In this document: positions 25,561-33,757 of the stretch, one piece after another | How positions within the stretch are numbered: position 1 is the stretch's first letter | How the letters are laid out: each line of letters opens with the position of its first letter | Origin: Chitinophagales bacterium | GTDB lineage: Bacteria > Bacteroidota > Bacteroidia > Chitinophagales > JADJOU01 | Length of the DNA: 43,274 nt | NCBI GenBank assembly: GCA_030832185.1 | Contig: JAURJQ010000004.1 | Location: 1 to 43,274 of the forward strand | Direction: 5' to 3' | Translations under genes and position numbers: made by a program | Notes under the pieces: model-generated | The model's input: the letters and a program-made list of their open reading frames with translations, nothing else | Told to the model about the DNA's origin: nothing | Database searches by the model: none

Positions 25561-25644
25561 GATTCCGTATCAAGCACGGAATGACGTCGATTGATACCAA
25601 AGTGCGCTGAATACTCGAACGTCATTCCCGCGAAGGCGGGAATC
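25561..25644. repeat. Palindromic REP-like pair in the pitA-rpiB gap
   Basis: Two hairpin-forming units face each other: 25561-25588, in which GATTCCGT pairs with ACGGAATGAC, and 25621-25644, with TCCCGC-GAAG-GCGGGA. Their inner ends, GGAATGACGT (25578-25587) and ACGTCATTCC (25619-25628), are inverted repeats of each other. The arrangement is that of a BIME. The TCCCGC/GCGGGA core is the same as in the palindrome of tRNA-like unit 2. The gap from 25516 to 25728 holds no gene. Confidence 0.8.
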
Positions 25645-25694
25645 TATAGCATGAGTTGTGGAAAGGAAACTGACTAGCATATTTATAATTACTC

Positions 25695-25702
25695 TACTTT
25701 TG
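25695..25702 (+). promoter_or_regulatory. Possible -7 box of rpiB
   Basis: TACTTTTG, 26 nt before the ATG at 25729; no clear -33 box. Confidence 0.4.
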
Positions 25703-25728
25703 TCCATTATCTTTAAACTGATTATTTT

Positions 25729-26151
25729 ATGAAATTAGCTATCGGTTGTGACCATGCAGGGTTTTCTTTAAAAGAGTTTTTAAAATCGAATTTTAACGAA
25801 ATAGACTGGCTAGACAAAGGCTGCTATAGTGCAGACAGTGTAGACTATCCAGACTTCGCACATGCCGTAGCCAGAAGTATAGAAGACAAAGAAACCGAAC
25901 TAGGAATTCTCATCTGCGGCAGTGGAAATGGTATCTCTATAGCTGCGAATAAACACGCTGATATTCGCGCAGCTATAGCTTGGAAGCCCGAACTAGCTAG
26001 CCTCGCCCGCCAGCACAATGATGCCAATATACTCAGCCTACCCGCTCGATTCATTTCTGAACTAGAGGCGATAGAAATAGTCAAAGCCTTTCTAGAAGCT
26101 AGCTTTGAAGGAGGGAGACATCAAGCGAGAGTGGATAAGATTTCGTGTTAA
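25729..26151 (+). CDS. rpiB: Ribose-5-phosphate isomerase B
   Basis: 140 residues, the usual length of the RpiB/LacAB family. It opens with GCDHAGFSLKEFL, has VDYPDFAHAVA, and carries the catalytic cysteine loop ILICGSGNGISIAANK; the later segment ARQHNDANILSLPARF completes the family pattern. It interconverts ribose 5-phosphate and ribulose 5-phosphate in the pentose phosphate pathway. It is a single gene; it converges with the T9SS-secreted gene, with 7 bp between the stops. Confidence 0.95.
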   Translation: MKLAIGCDHAGFSLKEFLKSNFNEIDWLDKGCYSADSVDYPDFAHAVARSIEDKETELGILICGSGNGISIAANKHADIRAAIAWKPELASLARQHNDANILSLPARFISELEAIEIVKAFLEASFEGGRHQARVDKISC

Positions 26152-26158
26152 GAATAAC

Positions 26159-27289
26159 CTATCTCTTCTCTAGTTTCAGACTTGTACTATAGTCTCCCTG
26201 GTCTATTTTGACTATATAGATACCTGTATTCAATTTCTCTAGATTCATGTAATAATTCTGCTCATCATCGGTGATATCAATATTAGAGAACTGTATCACC
26301 TCTCTACCTAGCATATTATAGATTTTAATATTAACCGTGGTTTTTTCATAATTCACTAGTCTGATAGTAGCATCATTTTCTGTGGGATTTGGGTAGAGTC
26401 TAGCAAGTCTCGATTTCTCTGCTACTATTTCATCTTTTATTTCGGCTAACTTATGAAGACCACTGCTTGTATTTTCCTGAGGAGGTGCTTCTGACAAAAC
26501 AGTGGTGGTGGTAGGGACAAAACCATTTCCGCCGATTACAGTTGTATTGCCCGTGCATGGCATTCTAGAATTCTCAACTATTTCCACTACTGCCCCAAGC
26601 TCTATAGATAACATTCCATTCTGCTGACTAGCTATATGGTCTATATGTGGGGCTATCAATCTAGCTCTTGAACCATTCTGAAATACACAGTCATTAAAAT
26701 TAATATTATTCGCTGAATATATGTTTGCCTCGTTTGTGTTATTGCCATATTGATACGATATTTTAGATTTCAAGCCGCTTGAATTAATCATTTCTGTATC
26801 TTTAGCTCTCGGGAACACTCCTCTGACAGTTCTATTCATCAAATCAGGAAGTTTAGCGATTGTGTTATCTGCCATGTCTAGAAAATTATATCGATCCATT
26901 CTTTGAAGTGAATAAATATTATGAGCTAGCATATAAAATAGGCCATTTCTGGCATGCAACCGATCTTGATCCCTTCCATTTCCAAATCTATAGAGGGTGT
27001 CTTCATGTAGGCACCAAAAATTATTTCTATTCATAAAACTCTGTAGGTGATTGTCTGGACTAGCTGTAGTACCATATAGCAAATTTTTCGCATCACCCAT
27101 AAGAGCATTTAACTGATAATCTAAATTAGCAGGTGAGGCTAATCTGTCAATGTGATTGCCCACAACACCAGTTATATTTCCGTTATATGGGTTAGCTAAA
27201 GGTGCTGCATATGTAACAGATGTCGAGCTATTATTCATACAGGTTAGATATACATACATTTCATGATCAAACTGATTTAAATTGTTCAC
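26159..27289 (-). CDS. C-terminal part of the interrupted T9SS protein, with type A sorting domain
   Basis: The open frame from a GTG at 27289 encodes 376 residues. A linker with Thr/Gly runs (around VIGGNGFVPTTTTVL) leads into a T9SS type A sorting domain in the last 80 residues: RLYPNPTENDATIRL, then IKIYNMLGREVIQF and a terminal GIYIVKIDQGDYSTSLKLE. The middle region, with phrases like NINFNDCVFQNGSRARLIAP, looks like part of a beta-rich fold. There is no signal peptide on this piece, so alone it should not be exported; it reads as the second half of the gene starting at 28624. Confidence 0.7.
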   Translation of the reverse strand: MNNLNQFDHEMYVYLTCMNNSSTSVTYAAPLANPYNGNITGVVGNHIDRLASPANLDYQLNALMGDAKNLLYGTTASPDNHLQSFMNRNNFWCLHEDTLYRFGNGRDQDRLHARNGLFYMLAHNIYSLQRMDRYNFLDMADNTIAKLPDLMNRTVRGVFPRAKDTEMINSSGLKSKISYQYGNNTNEANIYSANNINFNDCVFQNGSRARLIAPHIDHIASQQNGMLSIELGAVVEIVENSRMPCTGNTTVIGGNGFVPTTTTVLSEAPPQENTSSGLHKLAEIKDEIVAEKSRLARLYPNPTENDATIRLVNYEKTTVNIKIYNMLGREVIQFSNIDITDDEQNYYMNLEKLNTGIYIVKIDQGDYSTSLKLEKR

Positions 27290-27478
27290 TATTTCTGATA
27301 AGATAAAATCTTTAACCCCGAGCGGCCATAGACTCGTGTTTAATAAGAGTAAGTCATTTAAATCTACGCTTGGACTAGTAACCCACGCTTTATAACCCTC
27401 ATTGGCTCCCCACCATACAAGGCCTGAATAATAATGGTTAGAACAATTAGCAAATGAACCATAAAAATCACCCTCACC

Positions 27479-28624
27479 TCACATATTATAAATATCTTTG
27501 AAAGGCGACTGAAACATTGTTGCATTGCCCCCAGAACATACTTGATTGCCTCCTCTTTCATTTCTAATAATAAAACAATCCGTGATGAGCCTCCACAATG
27601 TTCTATCTATCCAGTCTTTAGCTCGTTGGTTTAAGTTATCTGCCGTAGAATATGACCATTGAGAAGTATTCAACGGCACTCGCATATCTCGTTCACTGCC
27701 AGTGACGTATTTTCTAATAAATATCAAGCCAAAAAGTAGTTTCATTAACTGATCTTGGCTCATGGGGTCAATAGTCTTTCTTACCATAGTACCACCAATA
27801 GTGACATCTATTAAGGGTTCAGGCTGACCGCCTATCCCATTGCATTCAGAAGATGGTTTGGCTTGATGGCGATAACCATTAAATCCTGCATGAACGTTCC
27901 AAAAACTATGGCCTCTGTGATATCTAGAATTTGTATTGGTCAAAAAATCTGGAGCTAATACCTGTGCATTTCCAAATTTACCATCTTGGGCAAAAGTGTA
28001 TGGAACATCATCTTTGACAAAAAAACCATTCCCATTCTGGCCTGGAATACCATGATAGTCATCTGAGTTAGCATCTAGGCTATCTACAGCAGATACTGCG
28101 CAACTTATTTCATGCATGAGTCGATCCATTTGCTCTCTATAATTAGCCCCTCTAGTAGGAGGACCCACTGGCTGCCCTGTTGTATTACTTACAGTTTGAT
28201 AATCCATATTTTTTGTCATCAGTGCATATTCAGTAGCTAAGACTGCCAGATACATACCCATATCTGTAGGGCAGTCTATCCATTGACACCAGCCGAAGCG
28301 GGTACCAGCTATGTCTTTATGTGTTCTTTTCAAATTCAAATAATCTTGTTCTTCTGGACGACCATAAGAAACATTAAGCGCAAAATCAACCTTATTCTCT
28401 CGTATCTGATATCGGCTTCGCATAGGAAGTGAATGTCCCATATCATAGCCTATTTGAAGAAAGCCTGGCTCCCATCTTCGAAAGCTAGGGTCTATATCAT
28501 CACCTACTAAGGCATATCGATAATTCCAATACTTCTGTAAAGCTGCTGCATGATTGAATTGAGCATGACAATCATGGCCTAGAATTACTAGAACAACTAT
28601 AATATTTTTTAGCTTACAATTCAT
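27479..28624 (-). CDS. N-terminal part of the interrupted T9SS protein
   Basis: 381 residues ending KDIYNM before the in-frame TGA. It starts with a signal peptide ending near CHAQ and a globular region with the phrases SFRRWEPGFLQIGYDMGHS, GWCQWIDCPTDMGMY and YHRGHSFWNVHAGFNGY. If translation stops here the product lacks the sorting domain and could not be exported by T9SS, although it would still enter the periplasm through Sec. It starts 15 bp after a lipoprotein gene and is probably co-transcribed with it. No family is recognised. Confidence 0.7.
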   Translation of the reverse strand: MNCKLKNIIVVLVILGHDCHAQFNHAAALQKYWNYRYALVGDDIDPSFRRWEPGFLQIGYDMGHSLPMRSRYQIRENKVDFALNVSYGRPEEQDYLNLKRTHKDIAGTRFGWCQWIDCPTDMGMYLAVLATEYALMTKNMDYQTVSNTTGQPVGPPTRGANYREQMDRLMHEISCAVSAVDSLDANSDDYHGIPGQNGNGFFVKDDVPYTFAQDGKFGNAQVLAPDFLTNTNSRYHRGHSFWNVHAGFNGYRHQAKPSSECNGIGGQPEPLIDVTIGGTMVRKTIDPMSQDQLMKLLFGLIFIRKYVTGSERDMRVPLNTSQWSYSTADNLNQRAKDWIDRTLWRLITDCFIIRNERGGNQVCSGGNATMFQSPFKDIYNM

Positions 28625-28638
28625 ATTTATTCACTTTA

Positions 28639-29028
28639 TTACTCTTGCTGTTCACAATAATTAGATATGTTAATAGATTTATAATAATCACAATATTGAC
28701 AATCTCCATCCAATCTATAAGAGTATCCATTACTACCACTTTGTGAAAGTGCCGTATCAATCTTGTAACCAACAATGAGTATTAAACTATCTAACTCATT
28801 TCTATTTGTACTCATCCATTTCACATTGTATGGATCTGATATATCATATTCCAATCTGAACAATATAGATTGTTTCGATATATGTGTTAAAATGTATTGA
28901 TATCGTAAATCATATCTTCTATAAATACAATACTTCTTTTTTTCACAGCTTGAAGTCAAAAACAAAAAAAGAACAATAAAAAAACTGCTTCTCCCTAAAA
29001 TTAAAAACCTACTAAATATTTTCATCAT
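28639..29028 (-). CDS. Small lipoprotein, unknown function
   Basis: 129 residues. The N-terminal hydrophobic stretch SSFFIVLFLFLTSSC is a lipoprotein signal with lipobox around TSSC, so the mature protein begins CEKKKYCIYRRYD. Several cysteines in the C-terminal part (GDCQYCDYYKSINISNYC) suggest disulfides. It precedes the secreted gene by 14 bp and may be its partner or only its operon neighbour. No similarity recognised. Confidence 0.7.
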   Translation of the reverse strand: MMKIFSRFLILGRSSFFIVLFLFLTSSCEKKKYCIYRRYDLRYQYILTHISKQSILFRLEYDISDPYNVKWMSTNRNELDSLILIVGYKIDTALSQSGSNGYSYRLDGDCQYCDYYKSINISNYCEQQE

Positions 29029-29106
29029 TTACATAATCAGAGATTTCAATTATGAAACACCGAAGCTTAACTTTATGTATAGCTGATACCTCGCCATCTA
29101 TCATTA

Positions 29107-29114
29107 CAAAGATA
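29107..29114 (-). promoter_or_regulatory. Possible -7 box of the lipoprotein / T9SS protein operon
   Basis: TATCTTTG on the minus strand, about 78 nt before the ATG at 29028; no clear -33 box. It lies in a 147-bp gap with no gene. Confidence 0.4.
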
Positions 29115-29175
29115 GCCCTGTTTTAATAATAATTATAAAATTTAATTAATTTGCTAAACTATTTATATCTATTAC

Positions 29176-30222
29176 CTAGAACGTTTCCTCAATTGCACTT
29201 TTCAAACGCGTCTCCACCTCACTCTCTTCTACAAGGTTCACCCACCCCCTTTCTGACCAGTACTCCGCTAAATACTCCTGCTCGGGTTGCCCTGCGGTAG
29301 GTACACAGATGATTTTTTGCTTTTCCAGAATATATAAATCTATGAGCGTAGAGTAGCCACTTCTACATACTATTCTTTCTGCACGCGCTATATACTGAAG
29401 CGTCTCTTCGTATTTCATTCTGGAATGATGCATACAGTTTTTTGTCTCCTTCAATACATAATCTTGCGAAAAATTTCCTGCTATAAATATTACTTTATAT
29501 GGCAATGTTTCTATGACTTTTAAATATTTTCTTTCTAGCTCTGTACGCCTAGGCTCTGGCCCTGATAGCAGAATGAGTAGTTCTATTTTCTCCGCATCCT
29601 GCGTCTTCTGAATAGAAATAGATGGAAAACCTATCCATCGCTTGGGTATAGAAATCTCCACATCGGCCATAGCCGCACTGAGTTTGACCGTCTCTATATC
29701 GGGTATCCATAGCTCATCAAAAGGACGAATGAGTTTATCGACAAAATGCTGCGAGATACGCTCTATAAAATTAGCCGTGACCAACTTCAGTTGATGGGAG
29801 ATCAAATAGTTTTTCGTCTGTGATAGATGACATCCATATCTATTGTCAGATATGACCACCAGTGGATGATAGATTTTTTGATATCGCCGAAGTCTCAAAT
29901 GCTCACGCCATATCACCCAAAATCTAGTAAACGATTGTAGTATGATAAATAGAAAGAGAAAATTCTGCGATTTATACTTGATTTTATAGGAGGGAAGGTC
30001 GTGAATAGTCAAGTCTGGAAAGCTAGTTTCAAGCAGCGTTTTAGCTTCTCCATCGCTGAAGAGTATGAGCGTATTTCCCTGATCAATATAATTTTTGATA
30101 ATAGGCACAGAGCGCGTAGCATGACCCACACCCCAGTTTAGCACACAGTAGAAAATAGTCTGCTGTTCTATAGTAGGCAATTGCAGCCCTATCTTCTCTT
30201 TCTGGAAGAATAAAGTATCCAT
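29176..30222 (-). CDS. MurG-like glycosyltransferase (GT28-type, GT-B fold)
   Basis: 348 residues. The N-terminal half opens with YCVLNWGVGHATRSVPII, the glycine loop of MurG-like GT-B enzymes, followed by ILFSDGEAK and LVVISDNRYGCHLS. The C-terminal half has ELLILLSGPEPRRTE, then AERIVCRSGYSTLIDLYILEKQKIICVP (in shorter parts: RSGYSTLID and KIICVP), with PEQEYLAEYWSERGW resembling the nucleotide-sugar end of MurG and Bacteroidota GT28 proteins. The acceptor is unknown. Its ATG lies 34 nt inside the 3' end of the heme A synthase gene, so it is translated from the same message. Confidence 0.82.
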   Translation of the reverse strand: MDTLFFQKEKIGLQLPTIEQQTIFYCVLNWGVGHATRSVPIIKNYIDQGNTLILFSDGEAKTLLETSFPDLTIHDLPSYKIKYKSQNFLFLFIILQSFTRFWVIWREHLRLRRYQKIYHPLVVISDNRYGCHLSQTKNYLISHQLKLVTANFIERISQHFVDKLIRPFDELWIPDIETVKLSAAMADVEISIPKRWIGFPSISIQKTQDAEKIELLILLSGPEPRRTELERKYLKVIETLPYKVIFIAGNFSQDYVLKETKNCMHHSRMKYEETLQYIARAERIVCRSGYSTLIDLYILEKQKIICVPTAGQPEQEYLAEYWSERGWVNLVEESEVETRLKSAIEETF

Positions 30223-31250
30223 AGATAAGAGGCTAATAAGATGAAAGCCACAAACTGATGCACCACTCCCAGAACTACAGGTATCTTTCCATGACTATAA
30301 CTCACCGTGAATATACCCAGCGCTACCTGTATGAATAGGACGATAAAAAAAATCAAATAAGAAGGTACTATAAACATTTTCACTCGATTGACTATAAAAA
30401 ACCAAATAGAACCAAAGAATAATAGATAGGCCGTAGCGCGGTGAAAAATCTGAATGAGGAGTTTTACATTCGGATTAGGCTCATAATCTATCCAATGATG
30501 CCAGACGATAGGTGGACTAGAATTCCATATTTCCCGAGCTATGTCGTACTTCAAAAGCATAAATGGATATGGGAAAACCAGTGCTGCCTTCATACCTGCC
30601 ATCAGTGCTCCCATACCTATTTGAATAACTAAGACAATCCCTAAAAGTTTTAAAAAACCTCTCTCTTTTACCTCTATTCTCGACTCCATTTTCCCTGCTG
30701 CATATCCATAAAATGTATAAGAAAGATAAGAAAATAAACTGGTAGCTAGGATGAGATGAATCAACAAATTATAGGCATTGACCCAGGTGCGTTTATCATC
30801 ATTGAGTCCACTGGCTACCATGAGCCAACCAAACATAGCCGATAGCGAGGCTAGAAGTATAACTACACCTAACCTGCGGATTAATTTGGTTGATAGTTTT
30901 TTTCGTAGCAGAAAATAGATAAATGGGATGATAAATACAAAACCCATCATTCTAGCCCAGAGTCTATGGAAATATTCCCAAAAGAATATGACCTTAAACT
31001 CACTTAAACTCATATCTCTATGAATCGATTCATATTGTTTTTTAGCAAAGACTTTATACTTTTCGAATGATACTTGCCACTCAGCCTCGTTCAGCGGCGG
31101 CAGAGTGCCTTTGATGACAGACCACTCTGTGATCGATAGACCCGAATCTGTCAATCGTGTGATACCCCCAATAAGAATTTGAATAAGAACTAAAATGCAG
31201 CCTATGGCTAACCATACTGACACTGCTTTATAAGTTCGAGCGTCTCTCAT
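30189..31250 (-). CDS. ctaA: Heme A synthase (COX15/CtaA family)
   Basis: 353 residues with eight membrane helices in two related halves. The first half holds QILIGGITRLTDSGLSITEW and FFWEYFHRLWARMMGF (the EYxHR heme-ligand motif); the second half holds IFHRATAYLLFFG and GVVHQFVAFILLASYLW with further heme histidines. The enzyme oxidises the C8 methyl of heme O to the formyl of heme A for cytochrome oxidase in the inner membrane. The gene follows the putative anti-sigma gene by 5 bp and overlaps the glycosyltransferase gene by 34 nt. No heme O synthase (ctaB) is nearby. Confidence 0.93.
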   Translation of the reverse strand: MRDARTYKAVSVWLAIGCILVLIQILIGGITRLTDSGLSITEWSVIKGTLPPLNEAEWQVSFEKYKVFAKKQYESIHRDMSLSEFKVIFFWEYFHRLWARMMGFVFIIPFIYFLLRKKLSTKLIRRLGVVILLASLSAMFGWLMVASGLNDDKRTWVNAYNLLIHLILATSLFSYLSYTFYGYAAGKMESRIEVKERGFLKLLGIVLVIQIGMGALMAGMKAALVFPYPFMLLKYDIAREIWNSSPPIVWHHWIDYEPNPNVKLLIQIFHRATAYLLFFGSIWFFIVNRVKMFIVPSYLIFFIVLFIQVALGIFTVSYSHGKIPVVLGVVHQFVAFILLASYLWILYSSRKRR

Positions 31251-31255
31251 AAGAC

Positions 31256-32044
31256 CTAGTTTCCCATATTTTTCAATATAGTCTCTGCTTGCGATTTCAT
31301 AGGATTATCATAGCTTTTCAATTCACGTAAAATTCTTCTAGCTCCTTCTCTATTGCCTTGTTTATATATTTCCTGTGCTTGGTTAAATAGTTCTCGTTCT
31401 TTTTGACCAGCTCCACTTGAATTACTAGAACTTGCATTAACTACTCTTGTAGGAGTATTATTGTTACTCTGTACACTATTGCTTACAGTAGGTTTAGACA
31501 CAGCAGCAGATGGATTGGCTTTCACTGCTGATCTAGTAGAAGCCGTATCAATTATGGAGCCGCTAGAGGCGTTTGGCAGGGTCTCCATAGGCAGGCTAGA
31601 AGAATCTGCATATGACTGAATACTCGATACAGATTCAGCCTCTATCATAGTCTGCTCTTGTTCTGGACTATTACTTAAATTAGTGGCCAACGAAAAAACA
31701 CCATAGATTATAAGAGCAATTAGCAAGACACCTGCACCCACTAACCCTATCATCTTCCAGTCTATAGGAGCAGAAGTGTCGTAATCAGCTCGTTCTTTGA
31801 CTCTAGAAATTTTTGATTCAGATACACCTGTGTAGTGTTCTACCTCATTAATCAAAAATGAGACGGACTGATAGGATATGGCTCTATTTTCTTTGTCTCC
31901 TATGGTATCTATAGCTTCTTTTAAAAACTCATCTTTAGCTGATTGGACTTCCAATTCCTTCTCTCTCTCTGGAGATAGTTTATATTGCAAATATTGAATC
32001 CACTCCTTCGTGGAAAACATTTTAAACTTTCTTTCTATATTCAT
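31256..32044 (-). CDS. Putative anti-sigma factor, single-pass membrane protein
   Basis: 262 residues: a cytoplasmic N-terminal segment of about 95 residues (MFSTKEWIQYLQYKLSPERE and on), one membrane helix (IGLVGAGVLLIALIIYGVF), then a Ser/Thr/Asn-rich linker of about 90 residues and a short helical C-terminal piece (ELFNQAQEIYKQGNREGARRI) that looks like part of a TPR. The topology and position directly after an ECF sigma gene fit a membrane anti-sigma factor that holds the sigma factor at the membrane. No zinc-binding anti-sigma motif (HxxxCxxC) is seen, so the assignment rests on context. ATG 32044 or 32020 could be the start. Confidence 0.65.
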   Translation of the reverse strand: MNIERKFKMFSTKEWIQYLQYKLSPEREKELEVQSAKDEFLKEAIDTIGDKENRAISYQSVSFLINEVEHYTGVSESKISRVKERADYDTSAPIDWKMIGLVGAGVLLIALIIYGVFSLATNLSNSPEQEQTMIEAESVSSIQSYADSSSLPMETLPNASSGSIIDTASTRSAVKANPSAAVSKPTVSNSVQSNNNTPTRVVNASSSNSSGAGQKERELFNQAQEIYKQGNREGARRILRELKSYDNPMKSQAETILKNMGN

Positions 32045-32062
32045 CTGATTGTTAAAAGATTT

Positions 32063-32653
32063 TTATAATCCTCTATTTTCTAAATATGTTTTTAATAAGC
32101 GCTTCCCGTTTTGAATATTCGTCTTCACTTGATTTAATGTGAATCCTGTAGCCTCAGCTACTTCTAGATAGGACTTATTTTGCATATAAAATAAATCGAT
32201 ACATACTTTTTGGCTCTCGTTGAGCGTATTGATTCCAAGCCTTAGGTTGTTAGCATTAATTTTTAGCTCTTTGCTCTCCACCGCATTTATAAAAAGATTA
32301 TTATCATCCTTGCTCGCCAATTCATCCAACAGAATATTCTTAGAATCATTGGTGTCTGCTCTTTTCTTTTTAGATTCTACTATACATAGATTCTTTGTCA
32401 GTTGATATAGCCACGAAGAAAAATCTTTTACCTCTATCCGTTTTAGATCCGAGGCTATCTTGTAAAAAACTGTCATGGTCAGATCTTCCGCGTCCTTTTG
32501 ATTTTTTAAAACTCCAAGAGCCACACCAAATACATATGGTAAATACCTGAGAAACAATTCTCCTAAATAAGAATTGTCATGTGAGAATCGATATTTACTT
32601 ATCAATTCCTCATCTGTTAGACCGCTATTTGCTTTTGAACCGAAAACCGTCAC
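32063..32653 (-). CDS. ECF-type RNA polymerase sigma factor
   Basis: 196 residues starting from GTG 32653. Region 2 shows YLPYVFGVALGVLKNQKDAE and EDLTMTVFYKIASDL with WLYQLTKNLCI; region 4 has LGINTLNESQKVCIDLFYMQ and YLEVAEATGFTLNQVKTNIQ, the helix-turn-helix that reads the -35 element. It directs polymerase to an unknown regulon. The putative anti-sigma gene follows 18 bp later. It diverges from pyrD across a 90-bp spacer. Confidence 0.9.
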   Translation of the reverse strand: MTVFGSKANSGLTDEELISKYRFSHDNSYLGELFLRYLPYVFGVALGVLKNQKDAEDLTMTVFYKIASDLKRIEVKDFSSWLYQLTKNLCIVESKKKRADTNDSKNILLDELASKDDNNLFINAVESKELKINANNLRLGINTLNESQKVCIDLFYMQNKSYLEVAEATGFTLNQVKTNIQNGKRLLKTYLENRGL

Positions 32654-32720
32654 TATCTCTGATAAATTTTGACGCTAAATTAATTATTTTTCTATAAGTC
32701 AGAAAAAAAAATGACTTTTG

Positions 32721-32728
32721 TAACTTTG
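32721..32728 (+). promoter_or_regulatory. -7 box of pyrD
   Basis: TAACTTTG lies 15 nt before the ATG at 32744 and downstream of the ATG at 32711, so the later start is favoured. No -33 TTTG at the usual distance. Confidence 0.5.
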
Positions 32729-32743
32729 ACACTAAATTTCTTT

Positions 32744-33757
32744 ATGTACTCCTTTTTTAAATTTATCTTGTTTCTTTTCCCTCCTGAAATTGCTCATAAG
32801 CTAGCTATGCAGGGTATACGTCTTGTCTTAAGCATTCCAGTTTTAAATAAAATTCTAACTTTTAGCTTTGTCGAACCCGTAAATTTCACAGGAATAAAGT
32901 TTAAAAATAAACTGGGAATGGCTGCTGGATTTGATAAAAATGCAGAATATGTGGATCTATTGCATAAATTAGGTTTTGGTTTTGTGGAAATAGGCACGGT
33001 AACTCCCGAGCCACAAGATGGAAATCCGAAACCTAGACTATTTCGGCTAAAAGAAGACGAAGCGCTGATGAATAGAATGGGCTTTAACAATCTAGGAGTA
33101 GAAAAAGTAGTAGAGAATTTAAAACGGTTTCAGAAGCCAGAATATATCATAGGAGGCAATATAGGAAAGAATAAATGGACGCCGAATGAAGAGGCCCACT
33201 TAGATTATCTCAAATGCTTTATTCCCATGTATGACTACGTAGATTACTTTGTAGTGAATGTCAGTTCACCCAATACCCCCAATTTAAGAGCTCTGCAGGA
33301 TAAAGAAACCTTGATAAAAATATTTGAATTACTGCAAAATCATAGAAAAAGTCAAGTCCTATCTAAGCCTATATATCTCAAAATAGCTCCCGACCTTACC
33401 GAAGGACAATTGGATGATATTATTGCAGTCTACCATAGTATGCGCATAGATGCCCTTATAGTGTCCAATACTACGATAGATTATGAAGTTTTGAACCATA
33501 ATAAAGTATTTGCCTATAAAGAGAAAATGGGTGGCATCAGCGGCAGACCAATTGCTAATAAGGCCAATGCAGTTCTAGCTTATCTGCGAAGGAAGGATGC
33601 TAGTTTAAAACTGATAGGCGTAGGGGGAATAGATAATGCTCAATCAGCGTGTGAAAAGCTCAATCTTGGTTGTGAACTCATCCAAGTTTATACAGGGTTT
33701 GTATACAAAGGACAAGCGCTTATAAAAGATATTCTAAGCGTTACTACTTCAAAATAG
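32744..33757 (+). CDS. pyrD: Dihydroorotate dehydrogenase, quinone-dependent (class 2)
   Basis: 337 residues from ATG 32744; an ATG at 32711 is also in frame but precedes a -7 promoter box, and class 2 enzymes begin with just this kind of amphipathic leader ([17 protein letters not shown]). FMN and substrate motifs are [68 protein letters not shown] with the catalytic serine, YLKIAPDL and GGISGRPI. It oxidises dihydroorotate to orotate in pyrimidine synthesis and passes electrons to the quinone pool at the inner membrane. Its last 14 nt overlap the 3' end of ribBA. Confidence 0.95.
   Translation: MYSFFKFILFLFPPEIAHKLAMQGIRLVLSIPVLNKILTFSFVEPVNFTGIKFKNKLGMAAGFDKNAEYVDLLHKLGFGFVEIGTVTPEPQDGNPKPRLFRLKEDEALMNRMGFNNLGVEKVVENLKRFQKPEYIIGGNIGKNKWTPNEEAHLDYLKCFIPMYDYVDYFVVNVSSPNTPNLRALQDKETLIKIFELLQNHRKSQVLSKPIYLKIAPDLTEGQLDDIIAVYHSMRIDALIVSNTTIDYEVLNHNKVFAYKEKMGGISGRPIANKANAVLAYLRRKDASLKLIGVGGIDNAQSACEKLNLGCELIQVYTGFVYKGQALIKDILSVTTSK

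Larger units (their letters stand above)
26159..28624 (-). pseudogene. T9SS-secreted protein of ~821 codons, broken by an in-frame TGA
   Basis: One reading frame runs from ATG 28624 to the stop at 26159, interrupted only by a TGA at 27479-27481. On both sides of that codon the frame is the same and open (the stretch after TGA begins GEGDFYGSF and ANCSNHYYSGLVWWGANEG), and the C-terminal half has no sensible start of its own. The full protein has a signal peptide (IIVVLVILGHDCHA), a large domain with many Trp, Tyr and Gly residues that I cannot name, and a type A sorting domain at the C-terminus. TGA serves as a normal stop elsewhere in the window, so recoding is unlikely. A nonsense mutation, or a sequencing error at one base (for example TGG to TGA), are the simplest readings. 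Confidence 0.85.

Noticed and set aside
27479-27481. TGA read as selenocysteine or as a sense codon
   Set aside because: TGA ends normal genes here (for example at 467 and 9271) and the codon is not in a selenoprotein-like motif; mutation or error is simpler.
32711-32743. Earlier ATG of pyrD
   Set aside because: It precedes the -7 box at 32721-32728 and would add an untypical N-terminus.
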